A stretch of 30,994 nucleotides of DNA from a virus (IMGVR_UViG_3300021142_001585:1-30994), one strand, 5' to 3'. Shown: positions 15,853 to 22,866, numbered from the stretch's first letter. The notes: generated by a model from the letters alone, not told the origin. Numbers and translations are program-made.

Positions 15853-16074
15853 TTAACTACTTGTTACTCTTTTTATTTTTTCTATATAATTAACAGCATC
15901 CATTAATTCCTCTTGTAGATGAGTTAACCACTCAGATAAAGTTACATCTTCTCTATCTAAATCAGTATTATACTTCTTCTTTCCAAAACTGGCTCTGTTA
16001 ATAAACTTGTCAACAACGGAATCAACAATTGAATCTGTCTTTGGTACTTCTCTCGTAATTTCTTTATTGCTCAT
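15853..16074 (-). CDS. Small conserved phage protein, helical, MazG-like character
   Basis: The 73-aa protein contains 'FGKKKYNTDLDREDVTLSEW' followed by 'LTHLQEELMDAVNYIEKIKR'. The acidic helix 'QEELMDAVNY' is reminiscent of the metal-binding helix of MazG-type pyrophosphohydrolases, and short proteins of this type are frequent in phages. It is too short for a complete MazG domain, so no enzymatic function can be claimed. Its start overlaps the zinc-ribbon gene's stop by 11 nt. Confidence 0.6.
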   Translation of the reverse strand: MSNKEITREVPKTDSIVDSVVDKFINRASFGKKKYNTDLDREDVTLSEWLTHLQEELMDAVNYIEKIKRVTSS

Positions 16075-16306
16075 TTGTATCTTTTACTATTAGTTCTACT
16101 GGATAAAAATCTTTGTTCACATGGCCACACTTAACGCAGTAAAATGTTTGAAGCGGTAGCACTCCATCTTTTCCGTCTAAAGAAACGAATTTACTCACTT
16201 TACGAAGTAAAAGGCCTGCATTAAATACAGCGTGTTGACAATTGTCACATTGCATAGCAGTAGTCTTTGTTATGTCTATCTGCTTTTGTGGTGGTACTGG
16301 TCTCAT
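16064..16306 (-). CDS. Zinc-ribbon phage protein
   Basis: The 80-aa protein has two CxxC pairs: 'MQCDNCQHAVFNAGLLLRKV' and 'FYCVKCGHVNKDF', separated by about 35 residues, forming a likely zinc ribbon. Similar small proteins are common in T4-like phages, with unknown roles. It is the first gene of the block 14654-16306 and follows a strong terminator (16380-16406), so a promoter is expected in 16307-16379; I cannot point to a certain one. Confidence 0.65.
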   Translation of the reverse strand: MRPVPPQKQIDITKTTAMQCDNCQHAVFNAGLLLRKVSKFVSLDGKDGVLPLQTFYCVKCGHVNKDFYPVELIVKDTNEQ

Positions 16307-16379
16307 ATTATTTATGTTGTTTAATACGATTAATATACAATCTTGATACCACTCTGTAAAGTATAAATTATATGTGCAT

Positions 16380-16406
16380 AAAAAAAGGAGCTATTGAGCT
16401 CCTTTT
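16380..16406 (-). terminator. Intrinsic terminator of the structural protein gene
   Basis: On the minus strand, AAAAGGAGCT-CAAT-AGCTCCTTTTTTT: a 6-bp G/C-containing stem (GGAGCT/AGCTCC) extended by A-U pairs, a 4-nt loop and a U7 run. It lies 22 nt after the stop of the structural gene at 16429. It is the clearest conventional terminator in the window. Confidence 0.88.
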
Positions 16407-16428
16407 CATTTTATTTTGATAATCTATC

Positions 16429-18000
16429 TTAAGACATTGCTTCTTGACCAACAAAGTGACAACCAATACTAGATCCGGTAGTAGCTGTACTTACTGCGAC
16501 AGTTAAAATATCGGGCAAGTTACCTCTAATTGTGTTGTATAGAGGAAAAAAGTTCGATAAATCAAACACTTGTAAGCCAGATCCACCAGCTGGTGCGACG
16601 AACGCATATACAACCTCACCGCTACCAGAATTAAGTCCAGTTGCAGAGATATCCCTTAGCGCAAAAGAGTTAGAAGATCCTAGTGTATTCATAGGTACAA
16701 AGTTAGACCCTGTCAATATTACTGGATTATTTGGAATACTTGAAATCAACTCTACTGTACAAAGATTATCAGCTGAAATTACTAAGCTTAAAGGTAAAAT
16801 TTGGCCTCTATTTACAAGACCAATAGTATATTGACTACCTGCTATTTGAGCCGATTGAGTCATAGGAAGACCAGTAACAACATCAATAAAGTTGAGTGTA
16901 TTGTTTGTGTTACTGATAACACGAGCAGTTTGAGATCCAGTCGGGAAGTATACGAATTTACCAAGCCATTGATTTGTTGTCCATGGAGTTCCTGCTACAG
17001 TAATACTAGATGTTGTTGCAGAAGTAATTGCTGCTGTAGCTTGTGTGTACTCTTGAGTACCCATAGGTCTATTTTGAATCGATAAAACAGGGTATCTAAA
17101 AGATCCAGCTGGTACTGATCTACCTCTTGGAGTTTGAGGATTAATTCCGTAAGAGTAAGTAAAACCTCTTTGAGCATCTCGACCGCCTTCAACTACAACA
17201 GATACTCCATAATGCACGAAAGTAGTAGGTGCTGCAATTGTTTGACCAATTGATCCACTGTTTCTTACTTCGTATCTAACTGGTAAATTACCCGTTCTAG
17301 ACCAAGGGCCTTGAGCTATATTTGCTGTATTAAATGTGTGTAATACGTATTGTTCGCTATTTGCTGTGACACCGAATCTAACTGTGCCAGCCCCGTACCA
17401 AGCGTATTCGATCCAAATCATCTGAACAGTTGCCCAGTTAATATTTTTTGCGAAGTTAACGTCTCCATTCCATTGATCCAAGGATACTTTTGTAGTTACT
17501 GGTAAAGATCCAGTTAAACTAGCGTCTGAACGTAAACAAACGTACATACCTTGAGGATTCAAAGAAGAAGTTAAACCTTGTTCAAAGAAAGCTCCGTTTG
17601 AATCATCGAAAAAACCGACTCTTTGATAGTTACCAATTACTGGGCCTCCAAAATTGGCGTTTGCAGACATATACATCGTCTTACCAGGTTGATATCTATG
17701 ATAAGGTCTAGATTGACGAATAGCCAAATCATTGGATCCAGTACCAACTTGCATTACTACGCCACCTAAACTAGGTACTTGCACTATAGATGCAGAGCCA
17801 TACGTTAATGCTTCCCAACGTAAAGGTTGAGGACCGTATTCAAAGTCAGCCTCGTATACGTTTTGGTGGATTGTTACTTTTTGACGGCCAAAGTTATCTG
17901 CCGTTTTCTCTGAAGGTTGAGTGTGTAATGAATATCCTCCGTCAGCTAATGATGTTCCACTGAACCCATAGTTAGGATTGGATATATTAAATTGTGCCAT
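16429..18000 (-). CDS. Virion structural protein, probably fibre or head/tail decoration
   Basis: The 523-aa protein has no signal peptide or catalytic motif. Its composition is that of a beta-rich virion protein: many Gly, Ser, Thr, Asn and aromatic residues with short repeats ('GSGEVVYAFVAPAGGSGLQV'). The segment 'IRQSRPYHRYQPGKTMYMSA' recalls structural proteins annotated in T4-like phages of cyanobacteria and Bacteroidota. The gene stands alone as a transcription unit: a TATAAATAT element 18 nt upstream (18019-18027) and a strong terminator 22 nt downstream, suggesting high expression. The exact virion position is not decidable. Confidence 0.68.
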   Translation of the reverse strand: MAQFNISNPNYGFSGTSLADGGYSLHTQPSEKTADNFGRQKVTIHQNVYEADFEYGPQPLRWEALTYGSASIVQVPSLGGVVMQVGTGSNDLAIRQSRPYHRYQPGKTMYMSANANFGGPVIGNYQRVGFFDDSNGAFFEQGLTSSLNPQGMYVCLRSDASLTGSLPVTTKVSLDQWNGDVNFAKNINWATVQMIWIEYAWYGAGTVRFGVTANSEQYVLHTFNTANIAQGPWSRTGNLPVRYEVRNSGSIGQTIAAPTTFVHYGVSVVVEGGRDAQRGFTYSYGINPQTPRGRSVPAGSFRYPVLSIQNRPMGTQEYTQATAAITSATTSSITVAGTPWTTNQWLGKFVYFPTGSQTARVISNTNNTLNFIDVVTGLPMTQSAQIAGSQYTIGLVNRGQILPLSLVISADNLCTVELISSIPNNPVILTGSNFVPMNTLGSSNSFALRDISATGLNSGSGEVVYAFVAPAGGSGLQVFDLSNFFPLYNTIRGNLPDILTVAVSTATTGSSIGCHFVGQEAMS

Positions 18001-18018
18001 AATGGTTGAATTATTTCT

Positions 18019-18027
18019 TATAAATAT
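18019..18027 (-). promoter_or_regulatory. ATATTTATA upstream element
   Basis: Exact TATAAATAT (plus strand), 18 nt before the structural protein's ATG. With the terminator at 16380-16406 it frames a one-gene transcription unit, the best context for reading the motif as a promoter. Confidence 0.55.
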
Positions 18028-18057
18028 GCTGAATTGTGGCTTAGTATATATATAGAA

Positions 18058-18267
18058 TTATTCTACGGATCTAGACAAACTTACATTATTCTGTAAAGAT
18101 ACGTCTCTATTGCTTAGTACCCATATATCTCCGTTATCCAACCCACAGACAAAGTATACGTAATGCTCTTGAGAATAATCAATAATAGCGTAAGCGTAAC
18201 CTTTCATTCCATCGCTCTTTCTAACTATAGGAATAGTAGGATTAAGTTGCAGCATTGATTGTATCAT
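18058..18267 (-). CDS. Small hypothetical protein
   Basis: About 69 aa from the ATG at 18267; an in-frame ATG at 18273 would add two residues. I prefer 18267 because the TATAAATAT element (18273-18281) includes the first ATG. The product ('PIVRKSDGMKGYAYAIIDYS', 'VYFVCGLDNGDIWVL') looks like a small beta-barrel domain. No family is recognised. It is followed within 60 nt by the structural gene. Confidence 0.6.
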   Translation of the reverse strand: MIQSMLQLNPTIPIVRKSDGMKGYAYAIIDYSQEHYVYFVCGLDNGDIWVLSNRDVSLQNNVSLSRSVE

Positions 18268-18272
18268 ACGCA

Positions 18273-18281
18273 TATAAATAT
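18273..18281 (-). promoter_or_regulatory. ATATTTATA upstream element
   Basis: Exact TATAAATAT (plus strand), 5 nt before the ATG at 18267 and overlapping the alternative ATG at 18273. If this is a promoter, the transcript would be nearly leaderless. Confidence 0.45.
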
Positions 18282-18332
18282 CCAGTTGCTAAGGCTCAAT
18301 CGCAATTACGCTCTAACTATAATCTTTCTAGT

Positions 18333-18524
18333 CTAATTCTTCGTACGATATAAATGTTTATAGGATATAATAGCAAAATCAATTGGACATAAAATCCAAC
18401 CTATACACAATACCATTAAGAGCTCCAAAAAATTTCCTCCAATATCATCTTGGTATCTCCATTTTTTGATTAGTCGAAAACAACAGTAAATAATGCATAT
18501 GGTATAATAACAAGTAAATATCAT
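18333..18524 (-). CDS. Small membrane protein
   Basis: A 63-aa protein with two hydrophobic stretches: residues 2-18 ('IFTCYYTICIIYCCFRL') and about 33-52 ('LELLMVLCIGWILCPIDFAI'), joined by a charged loop ('KKWRYQDD'). It is probably an inner-membrane protein. Its place among small phage genes before the structural gene gives no functional clue; a holin-like or superinfection role cannot be excluded. It is followed by a 59-nt gap with no clear signal other than the element at 18273. Confidence 0.5.
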   Translation of the reverse strand: MIFTCYYTICIIYCCFRLIKKWRYQDDIGGNFLELLMVLCIGWILCPIDFAIISYKHLYRTKN

Positions 18525-18533
18525 AATATTTTT

Positions 18534-18740
18534 TTAATTGATCAAATAATCGTCTTGGATTAATTCTAGAGTGTCTACTATTTCGAATCTGTACTTATCA
18601 AAGCAATTGAAGCCTTGCGGAGGATCAACCTCCATTAGTGTATAGTTTCCTTTATTGGTAATGTGTTTAACCCAATAAATAGCATCCTCTACTAAGATAT
18701 TGGTATCATCTGCTTTGATACATTTTACTGCGACATCCAT
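18534..18740 (-). CDS. Small hypothetical protein
   Basis: The 68-aa product ('MDVAVKCIKADDTNILVEDA', then 'YWVKHITNKGNYTLMEVDPP', ending 'LIQDDYLIN') has the strand-rich character of small SH3-like phage proteins that read as 'value plus unit' domains. There is no known family and no membrane segment. It is 9 nt from the membrane protein gene and 18 nt after the tRNA. Confidence 0.55.
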   Translation of the reverse strand: MDVAVKCIKADDTNILVEDAIYWVKHITNKGNYTLMEVDPPQGFNCFDKYRFEIVDTLELIQDDYLIN

Positions 18741-18758
18741 AGATTTTAATTTTAGTAG

Positions 18759-18830
18759 TAGAGCGTATGAGAATCGAACTCATCATTTATCCTCGAAAGG
18801 GATACGTCTTAGCCGCTTGACCAACGCTCC
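18759..18830 (-). tRNA. tRNA-Glu (anticodon UUC)
   Basis: A cloverleaf folds on the minus strand: acceptor GGAGCGT with ACGCTCT (G1-U72 wobble), D-arm GTC/GAC, anticodon stem TATCC/GGATA with loop CTTTCGA (anticodon TTC at 18795-18797), and T-arm ATGAG-TTCGATT-CTCAT. The discriminator base is A, and CCA is not encoded (ACT follows). The 72-nt length fits. The G1-U72 pair is unusual. The decoded codon GAA is heavily used by the AT-rich neighbours. About 75 nt upstream hold only AT-rich sequence. Confidence 0.93.
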
Positions 18831-18904
18831 ATTTGTCTTCTATAATATAAGGATTAAAATATAGCCTTTTTAAGCTTGATAGAAAAATAAAAATCTTTGG
18901 TCAA

Positions 18905-19189
18905 CTAATATCTTCTCCTGTATATTGGACGATAGTAAAATCTTGGAGTTAAAGGATACACGATTATTGGTCTATTAAGAGGATAGTAAGGAATCCTGTA
19001 TATAGGAGGCGTTATCAAATCAACAGTAGTAGGAGATTGATCGTAGTATTTAGTCCTCACTTTGACTTGTTTACCAGTACTATCTGTAATAACAGTCTCT
19101 ACTACTTTAGTAGGAGTGCAACTATACATTACAATAGTCAACAATAAAAATAACAAAACTCCTACGCAAATCGAAACAATAGTTTTCAT
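18905..19189 (-). CDS. Small proline/tyrosine-rich lipoprotein, candidate outer spanin
   Basis: The 94-aa protein has a hydrophobic signal ('IVSICVGVLLFLLLTIVMYS') ending in a lipobox-like 'VMYSC' (Cys24), then a mature part rich in Pro, Tyr and Arg ('TPPIYRIPYYPLNRPIIVYP'). Small Pro-rich lipoproteins near holin and lysin genes are often Rz1-type outer spanins, and a holin candidate lies directly before it. The partner could be the TM-plus-coiled-coil protein at 22506-22787. This assignment rests on architecture and context only. An unrelated surface lipoprotein is equally possible. Confidence 0.6.
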   Translation of the reverse strand: MKTIVSICVGVLLFLLLTIVMYSCTPTKVVETVITDSTGKQVKVRTKYYDQSPTTVDLITPPIYRIPYYPLNRPIIVYPLTPRFYYRPIYRRRY

Positions 19190-19210
19190 AATTTTTTGAT
19201 TGGTTATAAT

Positions 19211-19486
19211 TTATGATACAGTAGTTTGTTCAGTATCCTTCTTTTTTGCTGTAAACTTATCTAAGCTATCTGCGCCCATACCAATGGCAGTAATTACCAT
19301 CACTGCGTCTACTAATTTATCAGAAGGTTTAAAGTCCTCTTTACTGAATGAGTTTAATAGCATGGTACCGCATAGGAATAAAGATCCAATAAACGCAACT
19401 ACGGGCTTAATTGAAATTGCACCTCTTTCGTCTTTAAAAAGGTCGATTATCCACTCTTTAAACGTCATTGAATTTTTATCGCTCAT
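19211..19486 (-). CDS. Putative holin (two membrane segments)
   Basis: The 91-aa protein has a short charged N-terminus ('FKEWIIDLFKDERGAISIKP'), a membrane segment at about 29-48 ('VAFIGSLFLCGTMLLNSF'), a charged loop and a second at about 59-78 ('LVDAVMVITAIGMGADSL'), ending in a polar tail. Size and layout fit class II holins, and I recall similar proteins labelled holin in Bacteroidota phages. The nearby glucosaminidase (21917) and lipoprotein (18905) support a lysis function. There is an ATAAATAT element at 19504-19511, 17 nt before its ATG. Confidence 0.62.
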   Translation of the reverse strand: MSDKNSMTFKEWIIDLFKDERGAISIKPVVAFIGSLFLCGTMLLNSFSKEDFKPSDKLVDAVMVITAIGMGADSLDKFTAKKKDTEQTTVS

Positions 19487-19503
19487 GGTCAGTATATTTT
19501 TAA

Positions 19504-19511
19504 ATAAATAT
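19504..19511 (-). promoter_or_regulatory. Variant upstream element (ATAAATAT on plus strand)
   Basis: This 8-nt match to the repeated TATAAATAT motif has A instead of T at the first position. It lies in the gap between the thioredoxin and holin genes, 17 nt before the holin ATG. Confidence 0.35.
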
Positions 19512-19516
19512 GTAGA

Positions 19517-19777
19517 CTACTTAGCAGAAGATAAAAACTGTGTTAAAGCAGATTTACTCATTGCTCCAGAGTGTCTCTTTATAGCTTGGCCAGTATTAGG
19601 ATTCACTATCAAAAGAGTCGGCACTGCATTAATACCGTATTGTTGTGCTGCATTACCGTTTGTGTCTACGTCTATGCATTGAACAGGAACCGATAATTCT
19701 GCAGATGTCTGTTCTAATACTGGCTTGAATGCTTTACAAGGGCCACACCATTTTGCTGAAAAGTATAATACTCTCAT
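19517..19777 (-). CDS. Thioredoxin
   Basis: This is a complete 86-aa mini-thioredoxin: active site 'WCGPC' at residues 10-14 after the first strand ('VLYFSAKW'), the 'CIDVDTNGNAAQQYGINAVP' region ending in the cis-proline (Pro53), and a C-terminal helix. There is no signal peptide, so it acts in the cytoplasm. Phage thioredoxins can reduce ribonucleotide reductase or act as polymerase processivity factors; the neighbours (secreted nuclease upstream, holin downstream) do not decide. It lies 11 nt after the NUC1 gene. Confidence 0.92.
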   Translation of the reverse strand: MRVLYFSAKWCGPCKAFKPVLEQTSAELSVPVQCIDVDTNGNAAQQYGINAVPTLLIVNPNTGQAIKRHSGAMSKSALTQFLSSAK

Positions 19778-19788
19778 TGTTAATTATT

Positions 19789-20436
19789 TTAATTGAATTT
19801 AAAACCTGTTAATTTTTCTATATCTGCTACTGTCACTTCATGAGAATGTAGGCCTGTTGGCTTATCAGATGTGTTTTTGAATTCGAACGCCATCCATTCT
19901 TTCGTCTTGATAATATAGATGACTTTCCAACACTCTGTGGGAACAGCAACTTTATCAACACCGAGTGTTTTTGCCACACCAATAGACCCTGCCCAAATAT
20001 GAATTGAATCGTATTTAATGGCCAGGTCGCGGGATAACGTCTCGACACTTTTCCAATCTCCAGCGTTAAGGGAGTGGTATTGGGGAGCCATGTTCGAAAA
20101 ATAAAAACATTCAGTAAGCACTTCGTGGCCAGAACACTCATTATCAGCTGCTGGACACATATGGCCACGATCTGTACCCGATCCTATATAATCTTTAGCC
20201 AAGTTTGTCTCCTTAGGAAGGAGAGGATCTGGTGCGAATTGGTCTTTTCTTGGTAATGGCGTAGTGCATGCTACTTTTGCTTTTGTCGTATACCATTCTA
20301 CTAATACAGGATACTTTAAAGATTTAGAGTACACTGTTGTGTAATTTGTATGTTTGATACGAATCGTATCTTCTTGCGAATAGGAGATTATTACAGTTGA
20401 TAATAATGCACCCAATAGTATTAATAGTTTTTTCAT
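19789..20436 (-). CDS. Secreted DNA/RNA non-specific endonuclease (NUC1, ββα-Me)
   Basis: The 215-aa protein has a Sec signal peptide (residues 1-20, 'MKKLLILLGALLSTVIISYS'), then the NUC1 core: the catalytic 'DRGHM' motif (D89-M93, His92 as general base) and 'NMAPQYHSLNAGDW' (115-128; Asn124 in the metal-binding position). Several cysteines in the mature part suit an exported protein. It should degrade DNA or RNA in the periplasm or outside the cell. An exported nuclease is unusual in a phage; clearing host DNA at lysis, or blocking incoming DNA, are guesses. TATAAATAT lies 3 nt before the ATG. Confidence 0.9.
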   Translation of the reverse strand: MKKLLILLGALLSTVIISYSQEDTIRIKHTNYTTVYSKSLKYPVLVEWYTTKAKVACTTPLPRKDQFAPDPLLPKETNLAKDYIGSGTDRGHMCPAADNECSGHEVLTECFYFSNMAPQYHSLNAGDWKSVETLSRDLAIKYDSIHIWAGSIGVAKTLGVDKVAVPTECWKVIYIIKTKEWMAFEFKNTSDKPTGLHSHEVTVADIEKLTGFKFN

Positions 20437-20439
20437 ATC

Positions 20440-20448
20440 TATAAATAT
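20440..20448 (-). promoter_or_regulatory. ATATTTATA upstream element
   Basis: Exact TATAAATAT (plus strand), 3 nt before the NUC1 ATG, in a 15-nt gap. If it is a promoter the mRNA would be leaderless or start within the gene; alternatively the motif acts in the mRNA leader. Confidence 0.4.
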
Positions 20449-20451
20449 ACA

Positions 20452-21201
20452 TTATTGGAAATGAAATAAAGTAAATTTATTATTGCAGTCCATTAAAATC
20501 GCCGTTCTATTTTCTACCCAATCTCCAGAGTTTATGTATCGATTGTTGTTAATAGTCATATCTGAAGGTTGATGTATATGGCCGCATATCGCTCCGTAGC
20601 AGCCTCTTTTTTTGGCCATTTGTATAGCCGTAATTTCGAAATCATTGATATAATTAGTAGCAGCTTTTACGCTCGCCTTTATATCTTTTGAAATAGATTG
20701 ATACGGTAATTTTCTCCAAGCTCTATATCTGTTATACCACCTATTGCACCAGAGCGCTAGGTCGTAACCAATTGATCCTATCTTTGCGATCCATTTGTAT
20801 TTTGTAATAAAGACGTCTATGATATCTCCATGAAATACTAGATAATTTTTCTTATCGTACTTATCATTTTCAGTCCACTGTATGGTTTCTATAATGTAGT
20901 CTTCTCTAATTTCTATATTGCCAAAATGTGAACCAACGAACTCTGATAAAAACTCATCGTGATTGCCTCTGATCCAAACTATCTTGGTTTTATTAGAAAT
21001 TTTCAACAACTTAGAAATAACTTTTGTATGCTGTTTCTTCCACTTAGAGCCTCTGTTTAAAGCCCAACCATCTACTATATCACCATTTAATATTAGAAGA
21101 TCAGTTGGATGAGAGTCCAAGAATTCTATAAAATCCTTGGCCTTACTATCTTTTGTACCTAGATGTAAGTCAGATACGATAATTGCTTTGTATTTAGTCA
21201 T
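20452..21201 (-). CDS. LpxH-like calcineurin-type metallophosphoesterase
   Basis: The 249-aa protein has all the metal-binding motifs of the family: 'SDLHLG' (D11, H13), 'NGDIVDGW' (D41), 'RGNHDEF' (N80, H81), 'VFHGDIID' and 'GHIHQP' near the C-terminus. Length and the order of motifs resemble UDP-2,3-diacylglucosamine pyrophosphatase (LpxH) of lipid A synthesis and the related UshA/YbbF-like group. It has no signal peptide. It overlaps the GT2 gene start side by 4 nt, so the two work together or are at least coexpressed. Lipid A or other nucleotide-diphosphate substrates are possible. Confidence 0.85.
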   Translation of the reverse strand: MTKYKAIIVSDLHLGTKDSKAKDFIEFLDSHPTDLLILNGDIVDGWALNRGSKWKKQHTKVISKLLKISNKTKIVWIRGNHDEFLSEFVGSHFGNIEIREDYIIETIQWTENDKYDKKNYLVFHGDIIDVFITKYKWIAKIGSIGYDLALWCNRWYNRYRAWRKLPYQSISKDIKASVKAATNYINDFEITAIQMAKKRGCYGAICGHIHQPSDMTINNNRYINSGDWVENRTAILMDCNNKFTLFHFQ

Positions 21202-21893
21202 GTCCAGTAATTATGATCTTGTTTAAACCAATCATCGTTATTCCTATTTAAAAAAGAATGATACGCTAACTTAATCATATACCATACACCTTTTTTATCA
21301 AACCTTCTGCTCTTAGTATATGCATAACAATTAACGATTCTAAATTTCTTGGGCGCAACTTTCGAACTGAGATGATAGTCCTCAGCAACTTTGTCTTCTT
21401 CATTAAATCTTCCTAATTTATTAAAAGTCTCTGTCTTAAATAGCATAAATCCGCCTATAGCAAAAGGTTTTGTTTTAGAGCTTACGAATTGAATAATATC
21501 AAACACCCTATAGACCCAATTAAATTTACCACCTAAAACTTTAAACTTACATGTTACTAGATCGTAATCGCCTTTTTTAGCAATGTCTAAGCACTTCTTA
21601 AGTATATCTTTATCTTTTAAATATATGTCTGCATCTAAAAATAAGACGTACGGAGTAGTTACCAACTTCGCTCCATTGTTTCTAGCGACAGAGGGTAATC
21701 CGCCTTCTACTATTCTTATTACATGCAATGATCTAGATCTGTAATTATGTATTAAGTTGAATGTATCATCGTTTGATGAATCAGCTATAATAATTTGACA
21801 GTCCAATCTTTGCCTCGTAATTAACTTTATAACATCTACGATGCCATGACCTTCATTTTTACACGGAATAACTATGGTAAGGTCTCTATTCAT
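21198..21893 (-). CDS. GT2 family glycosyltransferase
   Basis: The 231-aa protein is a typical GT2: 'LTIVIPCKNEGHGIVDVIKL' (nucleotide-binding strand), 'QIIIADSSNDDTFNL', 'VLFLDADIYLKDKDIL' (DxD) and 'EEDKVAEDYHLS' (catalytic ED). It ends with a basic region. It is separate from the large glycan island and coupled by 4 nt to an LpxH-like phosphoesterase. With that neighbour, modification of a lipid-linked sugar is a plausible but unproven role. TATAAATAT at 21897-21905 lies 3 nt before its ATG. Confidence 0.88.
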   Translation of the reverse strand: MNRDLTIVIPCKNEGHGIVDVIKLITRQRLDCQIIIADSSNDDTFNLIHNYRSRSLHVIRIVEGGLPSVARNNGAKLVTTPYVLFLDADIYLKDKDILKKCLDIAKKGDYDLVTCKFKVLGGKFNWVYRVFDIIQFVSSKTKPFAIGGFMLFKTETFNKLGRFNEEDKVAEDYHLSSKVAPKKFRIVNCYAYTKSRRFDKKGVWYMIKLAYHSFLNRNNDDWFKQDHNYWT

Positions 21894-21896
21894 GCA

Positions 21897-21905
21897 TATA
21901 AATAT
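21897..21905 (-). promoter_or_regulatory. ATATTTATA upstream element
   Basis: Exact TATAAATAT (plus strand) in the 23-nt gap before the GT2/phosphoesterase pair, 3 nt from the ATG. Confidence 0.4.
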
Positions 21906-21916
21906 CGATTACTTCG

Positions 21917-22477
21917 TTATCTACGATATTTAATTTTTCTCTTACGTGGCTTTACTTTTCTCTTTTTAACTAATTTTTTTGCATGATATATTCCTTTTGA
22001 TTCGTTATCCAAATCATCTAACTTAAGACGTTTTATAATGTCTTTTAATTGAGAAGAATAACTTGGTCCAACTTCGCTGTATATGTAATCTAAATAGTTG
22101 TAATAGCCTTGCTCTGTTGTAATTTTTTCAATATCGTTTCTAACCGAAGCCATTAAAAAATAATCTATAACGCTCTCTTCCCATTTTTTATAGTGAGCGT
22201 AACCATTAATAGATGTATCAGCAGTAGTCATTCTATTATAGGGCACTCTCATACCATATAAATTATTATTAAGCTTAAAGTTCTTTGATTTAAACCAGCC
22301 AGTTTCAAGCACAGCTTGAGCTATTACTATCTTTTTAAATTTAAAAGGCAAAGAATAAACTGCCTTTTCTAAATCGTTAACAGTAATACTATCGTTTGAT
22401 ATTGTCATTGCTGGAGGCTGCGTAAAACATTTAGCGGTTAAACACGTTAAAGCAATAAGTAATATTATTTTTTTCAT
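21917..22477 (-). CDS. Exported glucosaminidase (GH73, FlgJ-like) endolysin
   Basis: The 186-aa protein has a signal peptide (residues 1-20, 'MKKIILLIALTCLTAKCFTQ') and the GH73 core 'IAQAVLETGWFKSKNFKLNN' (catalytic Glu58), 'NLYGMRVP', 'YKKWEESVIDYF' and 'YLDYIYSEVGPSYSSQLK'. It should cleave the GlcNAc-MurNAc bond of peptidoglycan. Export by its own signal would place it in the periplasm, so the holin may act as a trigger rather than a pore for the enzyme. The C-terminus is a very basic tail ('KKRKVKPRKRKIKYRR'), perhaps binding the envelope. Confidence 0.85.
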   Translation of the reverse strand: MKKIILLIALTCLTAKCFTQPPAMTISNDSITVNDLEKAVYSLPFKFKKIVIAQAVLETGWFKSKNFKLNNNLYGMRVPYNRMTTADTSINGYAHYKKWEESVIDYFLMASVRNDIEKITTEQGYYNYLDYIYSEVGPSYSSQLKDIIKRLKLDDLDNESKGIYHAKKLVKKRKVKPRKRKIKYRR

Positions 22478-22505
22478 TCTACAAAATTTAGTTAAAAAAT
22501 TTTTA

Positions 22506-22787
22506 TTACTCTGTCTCTTTGTCCAAGAAGTTTTGCAATTCTGTTGCTCTTTTTGGATCTGTTTCTACTACGTGCTGTAAAGTTAGTTCATATCTGCCTA
22601 ACTCTGTACGAGTATCAAACAATTCTTGCTTTAAAGAATCTATTGTGTCTTCGCTCTGTTTATATAAAGAGTCAACAGATGCTTTCTCTGATTTATATGC
22701 CCTGATTTGTTTATCTTGGCCATGTATTGTAATTAATAATAGCCCAACTGAAGCTAAACTTAAAATAACATTGATGTATTTTTTCAT
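22506..22787 (-). CDS. Small membrane-anchored coiled-coil protein, candidate inner spanin
   Basis: The 93-aa protein has one N-terminal membrane segment (residues 4-22, 'YINVILSLASVGLLLITIH') and then a continuous charged helix ('KSEKASVDSLYKQSEDTIDS', 'LKQELFDTRTELGRYELTLQ') that fits a coiled coil. That is the layout of Rz-type inner-membrane spanins, and the gene precedes the glucosaminidase. The candidate lipoprotein partner is at 18905, about 3.3 kb away, not overlapping as in lambda. A structural role is an alternative. Confidence 0.6.
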   Translation of the reverse strand: MKKYINVILSLASVGLLLITIHGQDKQIRAYKSEKASVDSLYKQSEDTIDSLKQELFDTRTELGRYELTLQHVVETDPKRATELQNFLDKETE

Positions 22788-22830
22788 AATTTTTGTTTTA
22801 ATAATTTAATCAAATTAGATATTTTTCTCA

Positions 22831-22866
22831 GTACTTTGAAAATTATAAGTGCGAGTATAAAAGTAC
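22831..22866. repeat. Imperfect hairpin in the 82-nt gap
   Basis: GTACTTT and AAAGTAC (7 bp) enclose an inner TATA/TATA pair; the bulged stem closes the loop AGTGCGAG. It lies just after the stop of the gene at 22870. There is no following U-run, so it is not a standard terminator. It may be an mRNA 3'-end or processing structure. Confidence 0.35.

Noticed and set aside
19833-20168. Second protein in another minus-strand frame inside the NUC1 gene
   Set aside because: It lies wholly within the clear NUC1 gene in a different frame, with no recognisable features.
11836-21905. TATAAATA read as T4 late promoters driving plus-strand transcription
   Set aside because: There are no plus-strand genes downstream of these sites; every copy lies upstream of a minus-strand gene, so the sequence identity with the T4 late core is noted but not used as proof of orientation.
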